Assembly (NCBI GenBank): GCA_019306185.1
Contig: JAFDMD010000006.1
Location: 1 to 38,366, forward strand
Origin: Deltaproteobacteria bacterium
Lineage (GTDB): Bacteria > Desulfobacterota > Desulfobacteria > Desulfobacterales > JAFDMD01
DNA length: 38,366 nucleotides
Reading direction: 5' to 3'
Part shown: one piece after another, positions 1-7,189 of the stretch
Position numbering within the stretch: position 1 is the first letter of the stretch
Layout of the letters: each line of letters opens with the position of its first letter
Translations under genes and position numbers: made by a program
The notes under the pieces: generated by a model
Database searches by the model: none
Seen by the model: only the letters and a program-made list of their open reading frames with translations
Told to the model about the DNA's origin: nothing

Positions 1-589
1 GAAACAAACTACTTTGTTAAGCGCCGGAATTTAGCCGTTTTGATTTTTTGATTAGCCTTTATAGCTTTACAGTTTGTTTAATTTTAGCGTTGGGTAAAAA
101 TTTTAATTCTCGAAATAGTAGAGTATTCCTGCGGTTAAAAAAAAAATTCGCCTTGCAAGCGCTCAACCTGCTTTGTTATCTGTCCGGGTTTAAGGGTTTT
201 TTGCCGGTTAGGTTTACTATCTATTCAATACCGATTAAGCGTAAACGGTTATCTATTATTTGCCGCTTTGTTATTAAGGGCTTTTCGCCGCGCTCGAAAT
301 GACAGGCAAAAATAAAATTTATCAAAATAACAGAAAGCAATTTTTTTTTGTCATTTCGAACGAGCAAAGCGAGGAGAAATCCCTTAATTATTGCCTTCTA
401 ATCTTATCCTTTGTTCATTTGTACAAATTTTTTGGCGATTACAAATCTTTTTTTAGTAATGAGTATTTCCTCTTAATATTTGCAAGAAAATGTTAAGAGT
501 AGTATTGAACACTTGCAAATATTTTACCTTGTTTTTTATAAAATTTGCAATAACTTCAATATATAATATGCTTTTTAAGTATCGACTAT
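1..589. repeat. Gene-free repeat cluster (modules A, B, D, E)
   Basis: I see no convincing gene here; the short open frames run through repeats. A module A copy (about 95-195) carries CTCGAAATA, GTATTCCTGCGGTTAAAA, GCCTTGCAAGCG and CTGCTTTGTTATC, all seen again at 4140-4238. Two opposed module B cores (about 288-310 and 350-395) are followed by module E in reverse (395-445), then hairpin module D (464-528). The stretch closes with a module C-type end, TATCGACTA, near 580-589. All these words recur elsewhere in the window, which is why I call repeats rather than genes. Confidence 0.75.
464..528. repeat. Hairpin module D, copy with a degenerate right arm
   Basis: TTTCCTCTTAATATTTGCAA (from 466), then GAAAATGTTAAGAGTAGTAT and TGAACACTTGCAAATATTTT. 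About 50 of the first 57 positions match the copy at 19650-19715. The right arm pairs for only about 12 bp here (CTTGCAAATATT), because the AAGAGGAAAC end is missing. Confidence 0.65.
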
Positions 590-830
590 GTTCAAGCCTG
601 CTTTATAACAAAGCGGTTTGTTCGCTTGCAAGGCAAAAAAAATTTTAACCGGAGGAATACATGGGGTATTTCGAGGATTAAATTTTTTTTTCAACGCCGC
701 AAACGGGCAAACCGCGAAGTTATAGGGATTTTTCGCCGCGTTTGAAATGATAGGCAAAAATAACGCTCGTTCGGAATTACAACGGGGCACTAATTAAGGG
801 GCGCTTAAAATGCATGTTTTTCTGCATAAG
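590..830. repeat. Inverted copy of module A plus degenerate module B
   Basis: Read on the minus strand, 590-690 matches the module A core of 95-180 and 4140-4235 (TCGAAATA, then TATTCCTCCGGTTAAAA, then GCCTTGCAAGCG, then GCTTTGTTAT). It is followed by TTTCAACGCCGCAAACGGGC (about 689-708), which recurs at 18470-18495, and a decayed module B (720-770). The 71-codon open frame here lies within repeat sequence and has no family resemblance, so I do not call it a gene. Confidence 0.65.
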
Positions 831-869
831 ACTATATTTATTTGCGTATATAATCTGCGCTTTCGGTTT

Positions 870-897
870 TTAGCTTGATATTTTAATATTAAGCTAA
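870..897. promoter_or_regulatory. Near-perfect palindrome upstream of tatA (operator or hairpin candidate)
   Basis: TTAGCTTGATATT (870-882) is the inverted complement of AATATTAAGCTAA (885-897) with one mismatch and a 2-nt centre. A TATAAT hexamer sits just upstream at 849-854, without a good -35 element. The position, 68 bp before the tatA start, suits an operator or 5' hairpin. It has no run of T, so it is not a typical terminator. Function is inferred. Confidence 0.4.
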
Positions 898-965
898 TAT
901 AAATCTTTTATATGCAAAATATTTATCAAGCTTCGCTTTTATTATAATCTAAAAGGAGAAATAAT

Positions 966-1160
966 ATGTTTGGAATTGGAATGCCGGAACTTCTTATTAT
1001 TCTGGTAATTATAATGATAATTTTCGGCGCCGGCAAACTCCCGGAAATAGGCGCTGGACTTGGCAAGGGTATAAAAAACTTTAAAAAAGCCACATCCGAA
1101 CCTAAACAGGATAAGGAAAAGGATAAAGAGAAACTTTCGGAAGATGCCGAAACGCCGTAA
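966..1160 (+). CDS. tatA: Twin-arginine translocase subunit TatA/TatE
   Basis: This 64-residue protein has the TatA layout: a short periplasmic N-terminus ([10 protein letters not shown]), one hydrophobic helix (about residues 8-22, [19 protein letters not shown]), the FGAGKLPE hinge, and a Gly/Lys amphipathic helix ([11 protein letters not shown]). A charged Lys/Asp/Glu tail follows. TatA oligomers form the pathway for folded, twin-arginine-signal proteins across the inner membrane. An AAGGAG Shine-Dalgarno lies 7-8 nt before the ATG. No tatB or tatC is adjacent, so the gene stands alone. The N-terminal sequence is TatA/E-like rather than TatB-like. Confidence 0.93.
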   Translation: MFGIGMPELLIILVIIMIIFGAGKLPEIGAGLGKGIKNFKKATSEPKQDKEKDKEKLSEDAETP

Positions 1161-1163
1161 AAA

Positions 1164-1592
1164 TTAAAAAGGTATGTCGTCGTCCTTATCCGATTTGGCG
1201 TTTATATAATTGTCATAAGCGGCTGTATCGCCGGAAGATGAGCTTTTAGACGAAGATTCGCTTTTTGAATCTAAAAACTGCATTTTATCGGCTATAATTT
1301 CGGTGGTATATTTTGTAACGCCGTCTTTTTCCCAAGAGCGCGTTTGAAGTCTGCCTTCTATATATACCTGTTTTCCTTTTGTTAAATATTCTCCGCAAAT
1401 TTCGGCAAGTCTTCTAAAAGCGACTATTCTATGCCATTCGGTTTTCTCTTTTTTTTCGCCGGTATTTTTATCTTTCCAATCTTCGGACGTAGCTATGCTA
1501 AAATTAGCTATTGCAACGCCGTCCGGCGTGTAACGCATGTCGGGGTCTTTGCCAAGTCTTCCTATGATCATTGCTTTATTTAATCCGCCCAT
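1164..1592 (-). CDS. ssb: Single-stranded DNA-binding protein
   Basis: The 142-residue protein starts [20 protein letters not shown], a typical SSB N-terminus. An OB-fold occupies about residues 1-105, with TEWHRIVAF and [12 protein letters not shown] as the usual strand motifs. A low-complexity Ser/Asp linker leads to the acidic tip DDDIPF, which in known SSBs recruits repair and replication partners. AAAGGA precedes the ATG at suitable spacing. The gene is convergent with tatA, with only 3 bp between the stops. It acts in replication, recombination and repair by coating single-stranded DNA. Confidence 0.96.
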   Translation of the reverse strand: MGGLNKAMIIGRLGKDPDMRYTPDGVAIANFSIATSEDWKDKNTGEKKEKTEWHRIVAFRRLAEICGEYLTKGKQVYIEGRLQTRSWEKDGVTKYTTEIIADKMQFLDSKSESSSKSSSSGDTAAYDNYINAKSDKDDDIPF

Positions 1593-1723
1593 AATTTTCC
1601 TTTTTTTAAGTATGTTGTTTAAATTTTTTTTTATTTATTCGGCAAAAAGTTCAGATAACATATCGGAATTAAAACTTCAAGGCAAAGCGGATAGCATACG
1701 CTTAACAGTATGGAATTGATTAT

Positions 1724-1745
1724 GTCGTCGCAATTAAGCGACGGC
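1724..1745. other. Small stem-loop between ssb and the PanE-like gene
   Basis: GTCGTCGC (1724-1731) and GCGACGGC (1738-1745) form an 8-bp stem with one G-T wobble and an AATTAA loop. It lies just downstream of the PanE-like gene stop on the minus strand and upstream of ssb. It could attenuate read-through, but no T-run follows, so I do not call a terminator. Confidence 0.35.
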
Positions 1746-1783
1746 GCGAGGAAGGATTTCCCCGCGCTATCTGATTCGGTATT

Positions 1784-2740
1784 TTAGTTTAATAATATTG
1801 CGGCTTCTCTGCCTTTTATAAGAGAGGTTATAGTTAGATTGTACGGGGTTTTTATTTCTGCTTTTTCGCCGTATTCTACGACTTTTTGATTCATAAATTC
1901 TATTTCGGTTTTTCTTTTTGCCTCTATGTCCATCAGCATTGAGGTTTTATGATCTCCGGCATTTTCCATGTAATTGACGGCGTAATCATAAAAATCGTCT
2001 CCTATGTCTATATTAAACGTTTTTGCAATTTTGATGCATTCCATAAGAAGAGCGTCCACAATTGTTCTTGCATGCGGATTTCCCATAGCCTTTGATACGG
2101 TAAGCCCTGTTAATGCGGATACGGGATTCATAGATATATTTAAAGCGCTTTTTCTCCATATTTTTACGGCGAGATTTTGCGTATGTTCGGTATGAAGCCC
2201 CGCTTTTGTAAAGGCTTCCGCTATTATTTTGGCTTGGCTTTGAGATTGCGGATCAAGTTCTTGGATAAAATGGGGAGGATGATGGAAGCCGACATTAACT
2301 TTTGCGTTTCCTATGGGAACGCATCCGTAGTTTACCACCGCTCTGATAATAGCTTTTTTATCGATATGTTTTGCTATTTCAAGTTCCGTATCAATTCCGT
2401 TTTGCCAGCTTATAACGTATGAGTTTTGTTTGCGGATTTTGTTTACGCTTTCGGATATTTTTGCGGAAGCGTTTGCTTTTGCGGCTATTATTATTACGTC
2501 CGGATTATATTGTTCAAGCTCTGATATATCGGAACAGGCCGCAAAAATTTTTTGCGTTATGTTTTCTTTGCCGGTAAGTGTTATCCCGTTATTTAAAGCG
2601 GCTTTGAGTATTTGCGGGACGATGTCGCATAGTATTGTTTTATATCCGCCTTTTGCAAGAAATGCGGCGACAATGCAGCCTACGGGACCTGCGCCTATTA
2701 TTGCAAAGGTTTTCGGTTTAAAGTGGGACTTGTCAGCCAT
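1784..2740 (-). CDS. 2-dehydropantoate 2-reductase family protein (PanE/ApbA)
   Basis: This 318-residue protein has an N-terminal Rossmann fold with GAGPVG at residues 16-21, the QNG motif at 113-115, and the catalytic-lysine segment WRKSALN with Lys197. A helical C-terminal domain (about 190-318) carries SMLMDIEAKRKTEIEFMN, close to the family SSMLQDI...TEID motif. The family reduces ketopantoate to pantoate with NADPH on the way to coenzyme A, but many paralogues act on other 2-oxo acids. AAGGAG lies about 8 nt upstream of the ATG. It follows paaK on the same strand after 37 bp, so the two may be co-transcribed. That context (aryl-2-oxo acid chemistry) leaves room for a different 2-oxo acid substrate, so I give no gene symbol. 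Confidence 0.8.
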   Translation of the reverse strand: MADKSHFKPKTFAIIGAGPVGCIVAAFLAKGGYKTILCDIVPQILKAALNNGITLTGKENITQKIFAACSDISELEQYNPDVIIIAAKANASAKISESVNKIRKQNSYVISWQNGIDTELEIAKHIDKKAIIRAVVNYGCVPIGNAKVNVGFHHPPHFIQELDPQSQSQAKIIAEAFTKAGLHTEHTQNLAVKIWRKSALNISMNPVSALTGLTVSKAMGNPHARTIVDALLMECIKIAKTFNIDIGDDFYDYAVNYMENAGDHKTSMLMDIEAKRKTEIEFMNQKVVEYGEKAEIKTPYNLTITSLIKGREAAILLN

Positions 2741-2777
2741 TTTAATATCTCCTTTTTTATATTGCAGGTATTTTTTA

Positions 2778-4076
2778 TTATTTTACGCTCTCGTCTATAA
2801 TTCTTTGCGCTTTGCCCTCGCTTCTTTCTATTGATTTGGGTTCCATTAGCTCTGTTTTAACTTTTATGCCTATGCTCTGTTCTATATGATACATTATTTT
2901 GTTTTCTATTTGATGGAGCGTTGGTTTTCCTTTTTTAAATATTTCTTTTTTGGTTTCAACTTGAACCGTAAGATAGTTCAGATATCCGCTTTTTTTAACT
3001 ATAAGTCTGTATTGAGGCTCCACCTCCGGTATGTCGAGAAGCAAAGATTCTATTTGAGACGGAAATACGTTTACCCCTTTTATTATAAGCATGTCGTCGC
3101 TTCTGCCGGATATGCGTTCCATTTTTACCAATGTTCTTCCGCAGGAGCATTTTTCGCGCGATAAGGAGGTTATATCTTTTGTGCGGTAGCGTAAAAGAGG
3201 CATTGCTTTACGCTGTATGGCGGTAAATACAAGTTCTCCTTTTTCTCCCAAAGGAAGAGGCTCTAATGTGTTCGGATCTATTACTTCGGCTATAAAATGA
3301 TCTTCGTTTATGTGGAGTCCGTTTTTTTCGGAGCAGTTGTAAGCGACGCCGGGGCCGCAAAGTTCGGTTAACCCGTATATATCCATCGCCTCTATTCCCA
3401 TGCGCTCTTCTATTTCTTTTCGCATTTCCATTGTCCAAGGCTCGGCTCCGAATATGCCTATTTTAATGGGGAGTTTTCTTATATCTACATTCATTTCTTC
3501 GGCTCGCTCGGCTATGGTAAGGGCGTAAGAAGGGGTGGAGCTTAAAACGGTTACCTCCAAATCTTGCATTATGCTTATTTGACGTTTTGTAACTCCGGAG
3601 CTTATCGGTATAACGGTGCAGCCTACCATAGAAGCTCCCTGATGAACTCCGAGGCCGCCGGTAAAAAGTCCGTAACCGTAAGCGTTTTGAAAGACGTCTC
3701 CGGGTCTTACGCCGTAAGCCCATAGGTTTCTTGCAACGCATTCTCGCCATTGCTCTATATCGTCCGTTGTATATGGTCCTGTTATGGATTTGCCGGTAGT
3801 GCCGGAAGATGCTTGAACTCTTACCACTTCCTTTAGCGGAACCGCGCATAATCCGAACGGGTAGTTGTCTCTGAGATCGTTTTTTACGGTGAAGGGAAGT
3901 TTTGAGATGTCTTCTACGCTTTTGATGCTGTCTGCGCTTATTTTTGCCTCTTCAAGCTTTTTTTTATAAAAAGGAACTTTTGCCGCAACCCAGCCGACGG
4001 TTTCCTTTAGTTTTTCAAGCTGAAATTTTTGAATTTGCTCTAACGACATGCATTCAAATTCTTTGTTCCATACCAT
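2778..4076 (-). CDS. paaK: Phenylacetate-CoA ligase (AMP-forming)
   Basis: The protein is 432 residues from the chosen start, the usual PaaK length. It has the adenylate-forming P-loop SSGTTGK at 90-96, then YGLTE, LRYRTKD and a C-terminal domain with DDMLIIKGVNVFPSQIE. The enzyme activates phenylacetate or related aryl-acetates to CoA thioesters, or runs in reverse to conserve energy. I place the start at 4076 (MVWNKEFE) because AGGAGG at 4085-4090 is well spaced. The 23 extra codons up to 4145 are encoded by one arm of a repeat (4095-4111). It lies downstream of iorB and iorA, a common arrangement in anaerobes that ferment aromatic amino acids. Confidence 0.93.
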   Translation of the reverse strand: MVWNKEFECMSLEQIQKFQLEKLKETVGWVAAKVPFYKKKLEEAKISADSIKSVEDISKLPFTVKNDLRDNYPFGLCAVPLKEVVRVQASSGTTGKSITGPYTTDDIEQWRECVARNLWAYGVRPGDVFQNAYGYGLFTGGLGVHQGASMVGCTVIPISSGVTKRQISIMQDLEVTVLSSTPSYALTIAERAEEMNVDIRKLPIKIGIFGAEPWTMEMRKEIEERMGIEAMDIYGLTELCGPGVAYNCSEKNGLHINEDHFIAEVIDPNTLEPLPLGEKGELVFTAIQRKAMPLLRYRTKDITSLSREKCSCGRTLVKMERISGRSDDMLIIKGVNVFPSQIESLLLDIPEVEPQYRLIVKKSGYLNYLTVQVETKKEIFKKGKPTLHQIENKIMYHIEQSIGIKVKTELMEPKSIERSEGKAQRIIDESVK

Positions 4077-4094
4077 AATAAACCCCTCCTTTTT

Positions 4095-4238
4095 AAATTT
4101 CGGAGGATAACTTCGCAGTTTCTCCGTTTGCGGCGTTATACTCAAATTTTAATACTCGAAATACTGTAAGTATTCCTGCGTTTAAAATTTTCGTAAGCCT
4201 TGCAACCGAAGGAACTGCTTTGTTATCCTCCGAAATTT
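4095..4238. repeat. Module A element with 17-bp perfect terminal inverted repeats
   Basis: AAATTTCGGAGGATAAC (4095-4111) is the exact inverted complement of GTTATCCTCCGAAATTT (4222-4238). The match continues imperfectly inward (CGCAGTTTCTCCG against GGAACTGC), giving arms of about 40 nt. The interior holds the module A core (ACTCGAAATACTG, GTATTCCTGCG, AAGCCTTGCAA). This is the most complete copy of the family. It lies directly upstream of paaK, and its left arm begins 18 nt before the paaK ATG. After it, 4270-4300 carries a broken module B. Confidence 0.8.
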
Positions 4239-4390
4239 AGTCATGTTTTTAATTATATGAGTTTACCCTATTTTTTAAGGGATTTCTCCTCGAAATGATA
4301 AGTCAAAGTAAGAAGCCTGTCTTGTAAAGCAAAGCGAGAAACTCCTTGATTATTTAGATGATTATTTTTTTTTACGGTTTTAAATTGTTT

Positions 4391-4975
4391 TTATATTGCG
4401 TTAAATCCGAGTTCAAAAGCCTTTAGATTTATATCTATAAAGTTTTCTTTTACTCTTGATTTTATAGCGGTTTTATAATTTTCTTTTGGTATAGGCAAAA
4501 CGTCCGCTTTGCTTAAAGCTCCGAGTAATGCCGTGTTTAACGCCATTGGATTGCCCGCCTGTTTTGCGGCGTCAAGCGCGTTAAAAGCTATTAGCTTTCG
4601 GACTTTTTCTTTTATTAGGGTTTGTATTAGATTTATATCCGGATATTTCCCTTTGCCTATAGCTACGGTAAACGGAGGCAAGGGCGCAAGATTTGTTATA
4701 ACGTAAGTGTTGGAATTGCATTTGTTTATAGCTCTTAAAGTTTCGGAAGGCTCAAATCCAAGCAGGATATCCGCGCTGCCGTCTGAAATTATGGGGCTTT
4801 GAGCGTCGCCTAATACTATGGCGGATTCTACTACTCCGCCTCGTTGAGCCATTCCGTGTATTTCGCTCATACGAACCGGTATGTCGGATAACAAGGCGGC
4901 TTCTCCGAGTATTTTAGACGCCAGCAGGTTTCCTTGTCCCCCTACGGCTACCATTATTAGTCTTTTTGTTTCCAT
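4391..4975 (-). CDS. iorB: Indolepyruvate:ferredoxin oxidoreductase, beta subunit
   Basis: This 194-residue protein is a pyruvate-ferredoxin-oxidoreductase gamma-type domain. The N-terminal VAVGGQGNLLASKILGEAA, SEIHGMAQRGGVVESAI and DILLGFEPSETLRA are the standard IorB motifs. With IorA it oxidatively decarboxylates indolepyruvate and other aryl-pyruvates to aryl-acetyl-CoA, reducing ferredoxin in the cytoplasm. AAAGGA precedes the ATG. It is separated from iorA by a 256-bp repeat-bearing gap, unlike the tight iorA-iorB spacing usual in other genomes. The gap therefore looks like a later insertion. Confidence 0.95.
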   Translation of the reverse strand: METKRLIMVAVGGQGNLLASKILGEAALLSDIPVRMSEIHGMAQRGGVVESAIVLGDAQSPIISDGSADILLGFEPSETLRAINKCNSNTYVITNLAPLPPFTVAIGKGKYPDINLIQTLIKEKVRKLIAFNALDAAKQAGNPMALNTALLGALSKADVLPIPKENYKTAIKSRVKENFIDINLKAFELGFNAI

Positions 4976-5231
4976 GTTTTTATCCTTTATAATTTAGTCC
5001 GGAGATGTCCGTGTTGATTTGCTTTGTTTTTAAACGGTCAAACGGCTATCAAAGCGTCGTTACGCAAAAAACTTCGGACGTCTCTTTTCGTAATGATTGT
5101 TTTTTTATGTTTATCATTTAATTAAGGGATTTCTCTTCGCTTTGCTTGTCGAAATGAGAAGCAAAAAATAAGGGAAGTATTTCTTATTTATTTTGATAAT
5201 CGCCCTTTTTTATTTTTTAATCGTATAGATT
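4976..5231. repeat. iorA-iorB spacer with an imperfect inverted repeat and a module B fragment
   Basis: GAGATGTCCG (near 5000-5010) pairs with CGGACGTCTC (near 5083-5093), one mismatch, enclosing about 75 bp. A module B copy follows at about 5121-5170 (AATTAAGGGATTTCTCTTCG, then GTCGAAATGAGAAGC). No gene or promoter stands out. Confidence 0.5.
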
Positions 5232-7097
5232 TTAAGATTTAGGAACCGGCAGTATGGCGTTTTCCGGGCATATTTGAGCGCAAAGAGCGCATCCTATACA
5301 TGTATCGGCATTTATTTTTACTTTGTTTGTTTGGTCTATATAAAATGACGGACAAGCTATTTCGTTTATGCAGTCTCTATGATCTTTGCATTTGTCCGAA
5401 ATGTAAAAGGGGCGTCCCGCCGGCATTTTTAAGGCTTTGGCATATAATACGCAAAGTTCTTGCGCAATTATAACGGATACTCCTTTGTAAGAAAGAGCCT
5501 CTTTTATCGCTTCTATGCTTTTTTTAACTTTTTTAGGTTTTATAACCGTTACATGTTTTACTCCGGCGGCTTTTACTATGTTTTCTATGGAAACTTGTTG
5601 ATATTGTTCAAGCCCGAGTTTTTTCATGTTTACTCCGGGATTGGGCTGATGTCCGGTCATTGCGGTTATGCCGTTATCGAGTATTACAAGGGTAAAGTTG
5701 TGGTTGTTGAATACCGCGTTTATGAGCCCTGTTATTCCGGAATGAAAAAATGTGGAATCTCCTATGTAGCCTACCACTTTTTTACCCGGTATGGCTTTTG
5801 AAAAACCGCAGGATGAGCTTACGGAGGATCCCATGCAAATTACAAAATCTCCCATATTTAAGGGGGGCATAAAACCAAGCGTGTAGCATCCTATATCGGT
5901 CGGATATATAACGTCTATATCAAGACTTTGAGCCGCCTTTTTTATTTCGTAAAAGGTTGCGCGATGGGAGCATCCGGAACATAGGTTTGGCGGACGCATT
6001 GGCAGTTCGGGTATGTTTGAGACGTCCGGTTTTGATTTGGGAGCGTAATCAAAGCCGAAGTATGAGCTTATTACTTTTTTAACGGTTTCCGGGTCTAATT
6101 CAAAATGGAGGTTAAATAGGTTTTTCCCTTTGCCGTTTATAGGAATTGTTATTCCGGCTTGTTGAGCGCAGGCTTTAACGTATGTTTCCAGAACAGGCTC
6201 GCCCTCTTCTATAATTAGCGCTTTTTTGCAGTCTTTTAAAAAGGCTTGAATTTTTTTCTGCGGAAGCGGATTTGAAAAGCCTATTTTTAATGTTTTAACT
6301 TTATCGGATACGTTTAATTCTTTAATCGCGTCGGACGCGTATAAAAAGCTTACTCCGCTTGTTATTATGCCGAGTTCTCCTTTCCCTTTTTGAAAGTTGT
6401 ATTCGCAGTTTTCGGAGATTGTTTCGGCTTTTTTTATTTTTTCTATAAGTTTTAAGTGGAGGTTTCTGGAAACTGCCGGAACGGTTACGTAGCTTAAGGG
6501 GTCTTTTTTAAAGTCTCCTTTTGTTTTTCTTTCTTTTATTTCTCCGAGGGTTATAAAAGCGCTGGAATGGTTTATTCTTGTGGTTGTTCTGAAGATTACC
6601 GGCTCTTTTAGTTTTTCGGATAGTTCAAAGGCGTATATAAGCATGTCTTTTGCTTCTTGAACCGAAGAAGGCTCTATAACCGGCAAGCCGGATAGTTTGC
6701 CGTAAAAGCGGTTGTCCTGTTCGTTTTGGCTTGAAAACATAAAAGGATCGTCTGCGGTAAGGATTACGAGGCTTCCGGAAACTCCGACGTAGGCAAGAGT
6801 CATTAATGGATCCGCAGCTACGTTTAATCCTACGTGTTTCATTATGCAAAGTGTTTTTAAGCCGGAGTTTGCGGCTCCAGCTGCAACTTCCAACGCGACT
6901 TTTTCGTTTACGCTGTACTCGAAATAGAGGTCTGTTTGATGCGAGATTTTAAATAGGTTTTCCGATATTTCGGAAGAGGGGGTGCCCGGGTATGTGGTCG
7001 CAAAGGAAACGCCTGCTTCTATGGCGCCTCGGGCTATTGCTTCGTTGCCTAATACGAGTATTTTTTTATCGGGATTTTTTTGTAAAAGCGGGTGCAT
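5232..7097 (-). CDS. iorA: Indolepyruvate:ferredoxin oxidoreductase, alpha subunit
   Basis: The 621-residue protein has the IorA order: a pyrimidine-binding domain (AIEAGVSFATTYPGTPSSEI), a central transketolase-C-like domain, a TPP-binding domain with CSGCSHR (about 376) and GDSTFFHSG (about 447), then a ferredoxin tail. The last cluster is CIGCALCAQICP (C600, C603, C606, C610). In the preceding cluster motif, CKDHRDC, His stands where a second Cys of a CxxC would be. The enzyme oxidises aryl-pyruvates to aryl-acetyl-CoA plus CO2 using TPP and ferredoxin. AAAGGA precedes the ATG. iorA, iorB and paaK run in the same direction. Confidence 0.96.
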   Translation of the reverse strand: MHPLLQKNPDKKILVLGNEAIARGAIEAGVSFATTYPGTPSSEISENLFKISHQTDLYFEYSVNEKVALEVAAGAANSGLKTLCIMKHVGLNVAADPLMTLAYVGVSGSLVILTADDPFMFSSQNEQDNRFYGKLSGLPVIEPSSVQEAKDMLIYAFELSEKLKEPVIFRTTTRINHSSAFITLGEIKERKTKGDFKKDPLSYVTVPAVSRNLHLKLIEKIKKAETISENCEYNFQKGKGELGIITSGVSFLYASDAIKELNVSDKVKTLKIGFSNPLPQKKIQAFLKDCKKALIIEEGEPVLETYVKACAQQAGITIPINGKGKNLFNLHFELDPETVKKVISSYFGFDYAPKSKPDVSNIPELPMRPPNLCSGCSHRATFYEIKKAAQSLDIDVIYPTDIGCYTLGFMPPLNMGDFVICMGSSVSSSCGFSKAIPGKKVVGYIGDSTFFHSGITGLINAVFNNHNFTLVILDNGITAMTGHQPNPGVNMKKLGLEQYQQVSIENIVKAAGVKHVTVIKPKKVKKSIEAIKEALSYKGVSVIIAQELCVLYAKALKMPAGRPFYISDKCKDHRDCINEIACPSFYIDQTNKVKINADTCIGCALCAQICPENAILPVPKS

Positions 7098-7189
7098 TTT
7101 TTTATTCCTTTTATCATTATTTTTTCTATTAACTATTTTTAATGATGTAATTTTTTTATTTTCAATAGAAACAAAAAGTTTTTTTATAT

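Noticed and set aside
48-496. Two short open frames (84 and 65 codons) on the plus strand at the window start
   Set aside because: They run through repeat modules A, B, D and E, which recur elsewhere in different frames and orientations. There is no Shine-Dalgarno or family resemblance.
575-790. 71-codon minus-strand open frame
   Set aside because: It covers the inverted module A and B sequence; the product is repeat-derived, and the same DNA elsewhere is not kept in frame.
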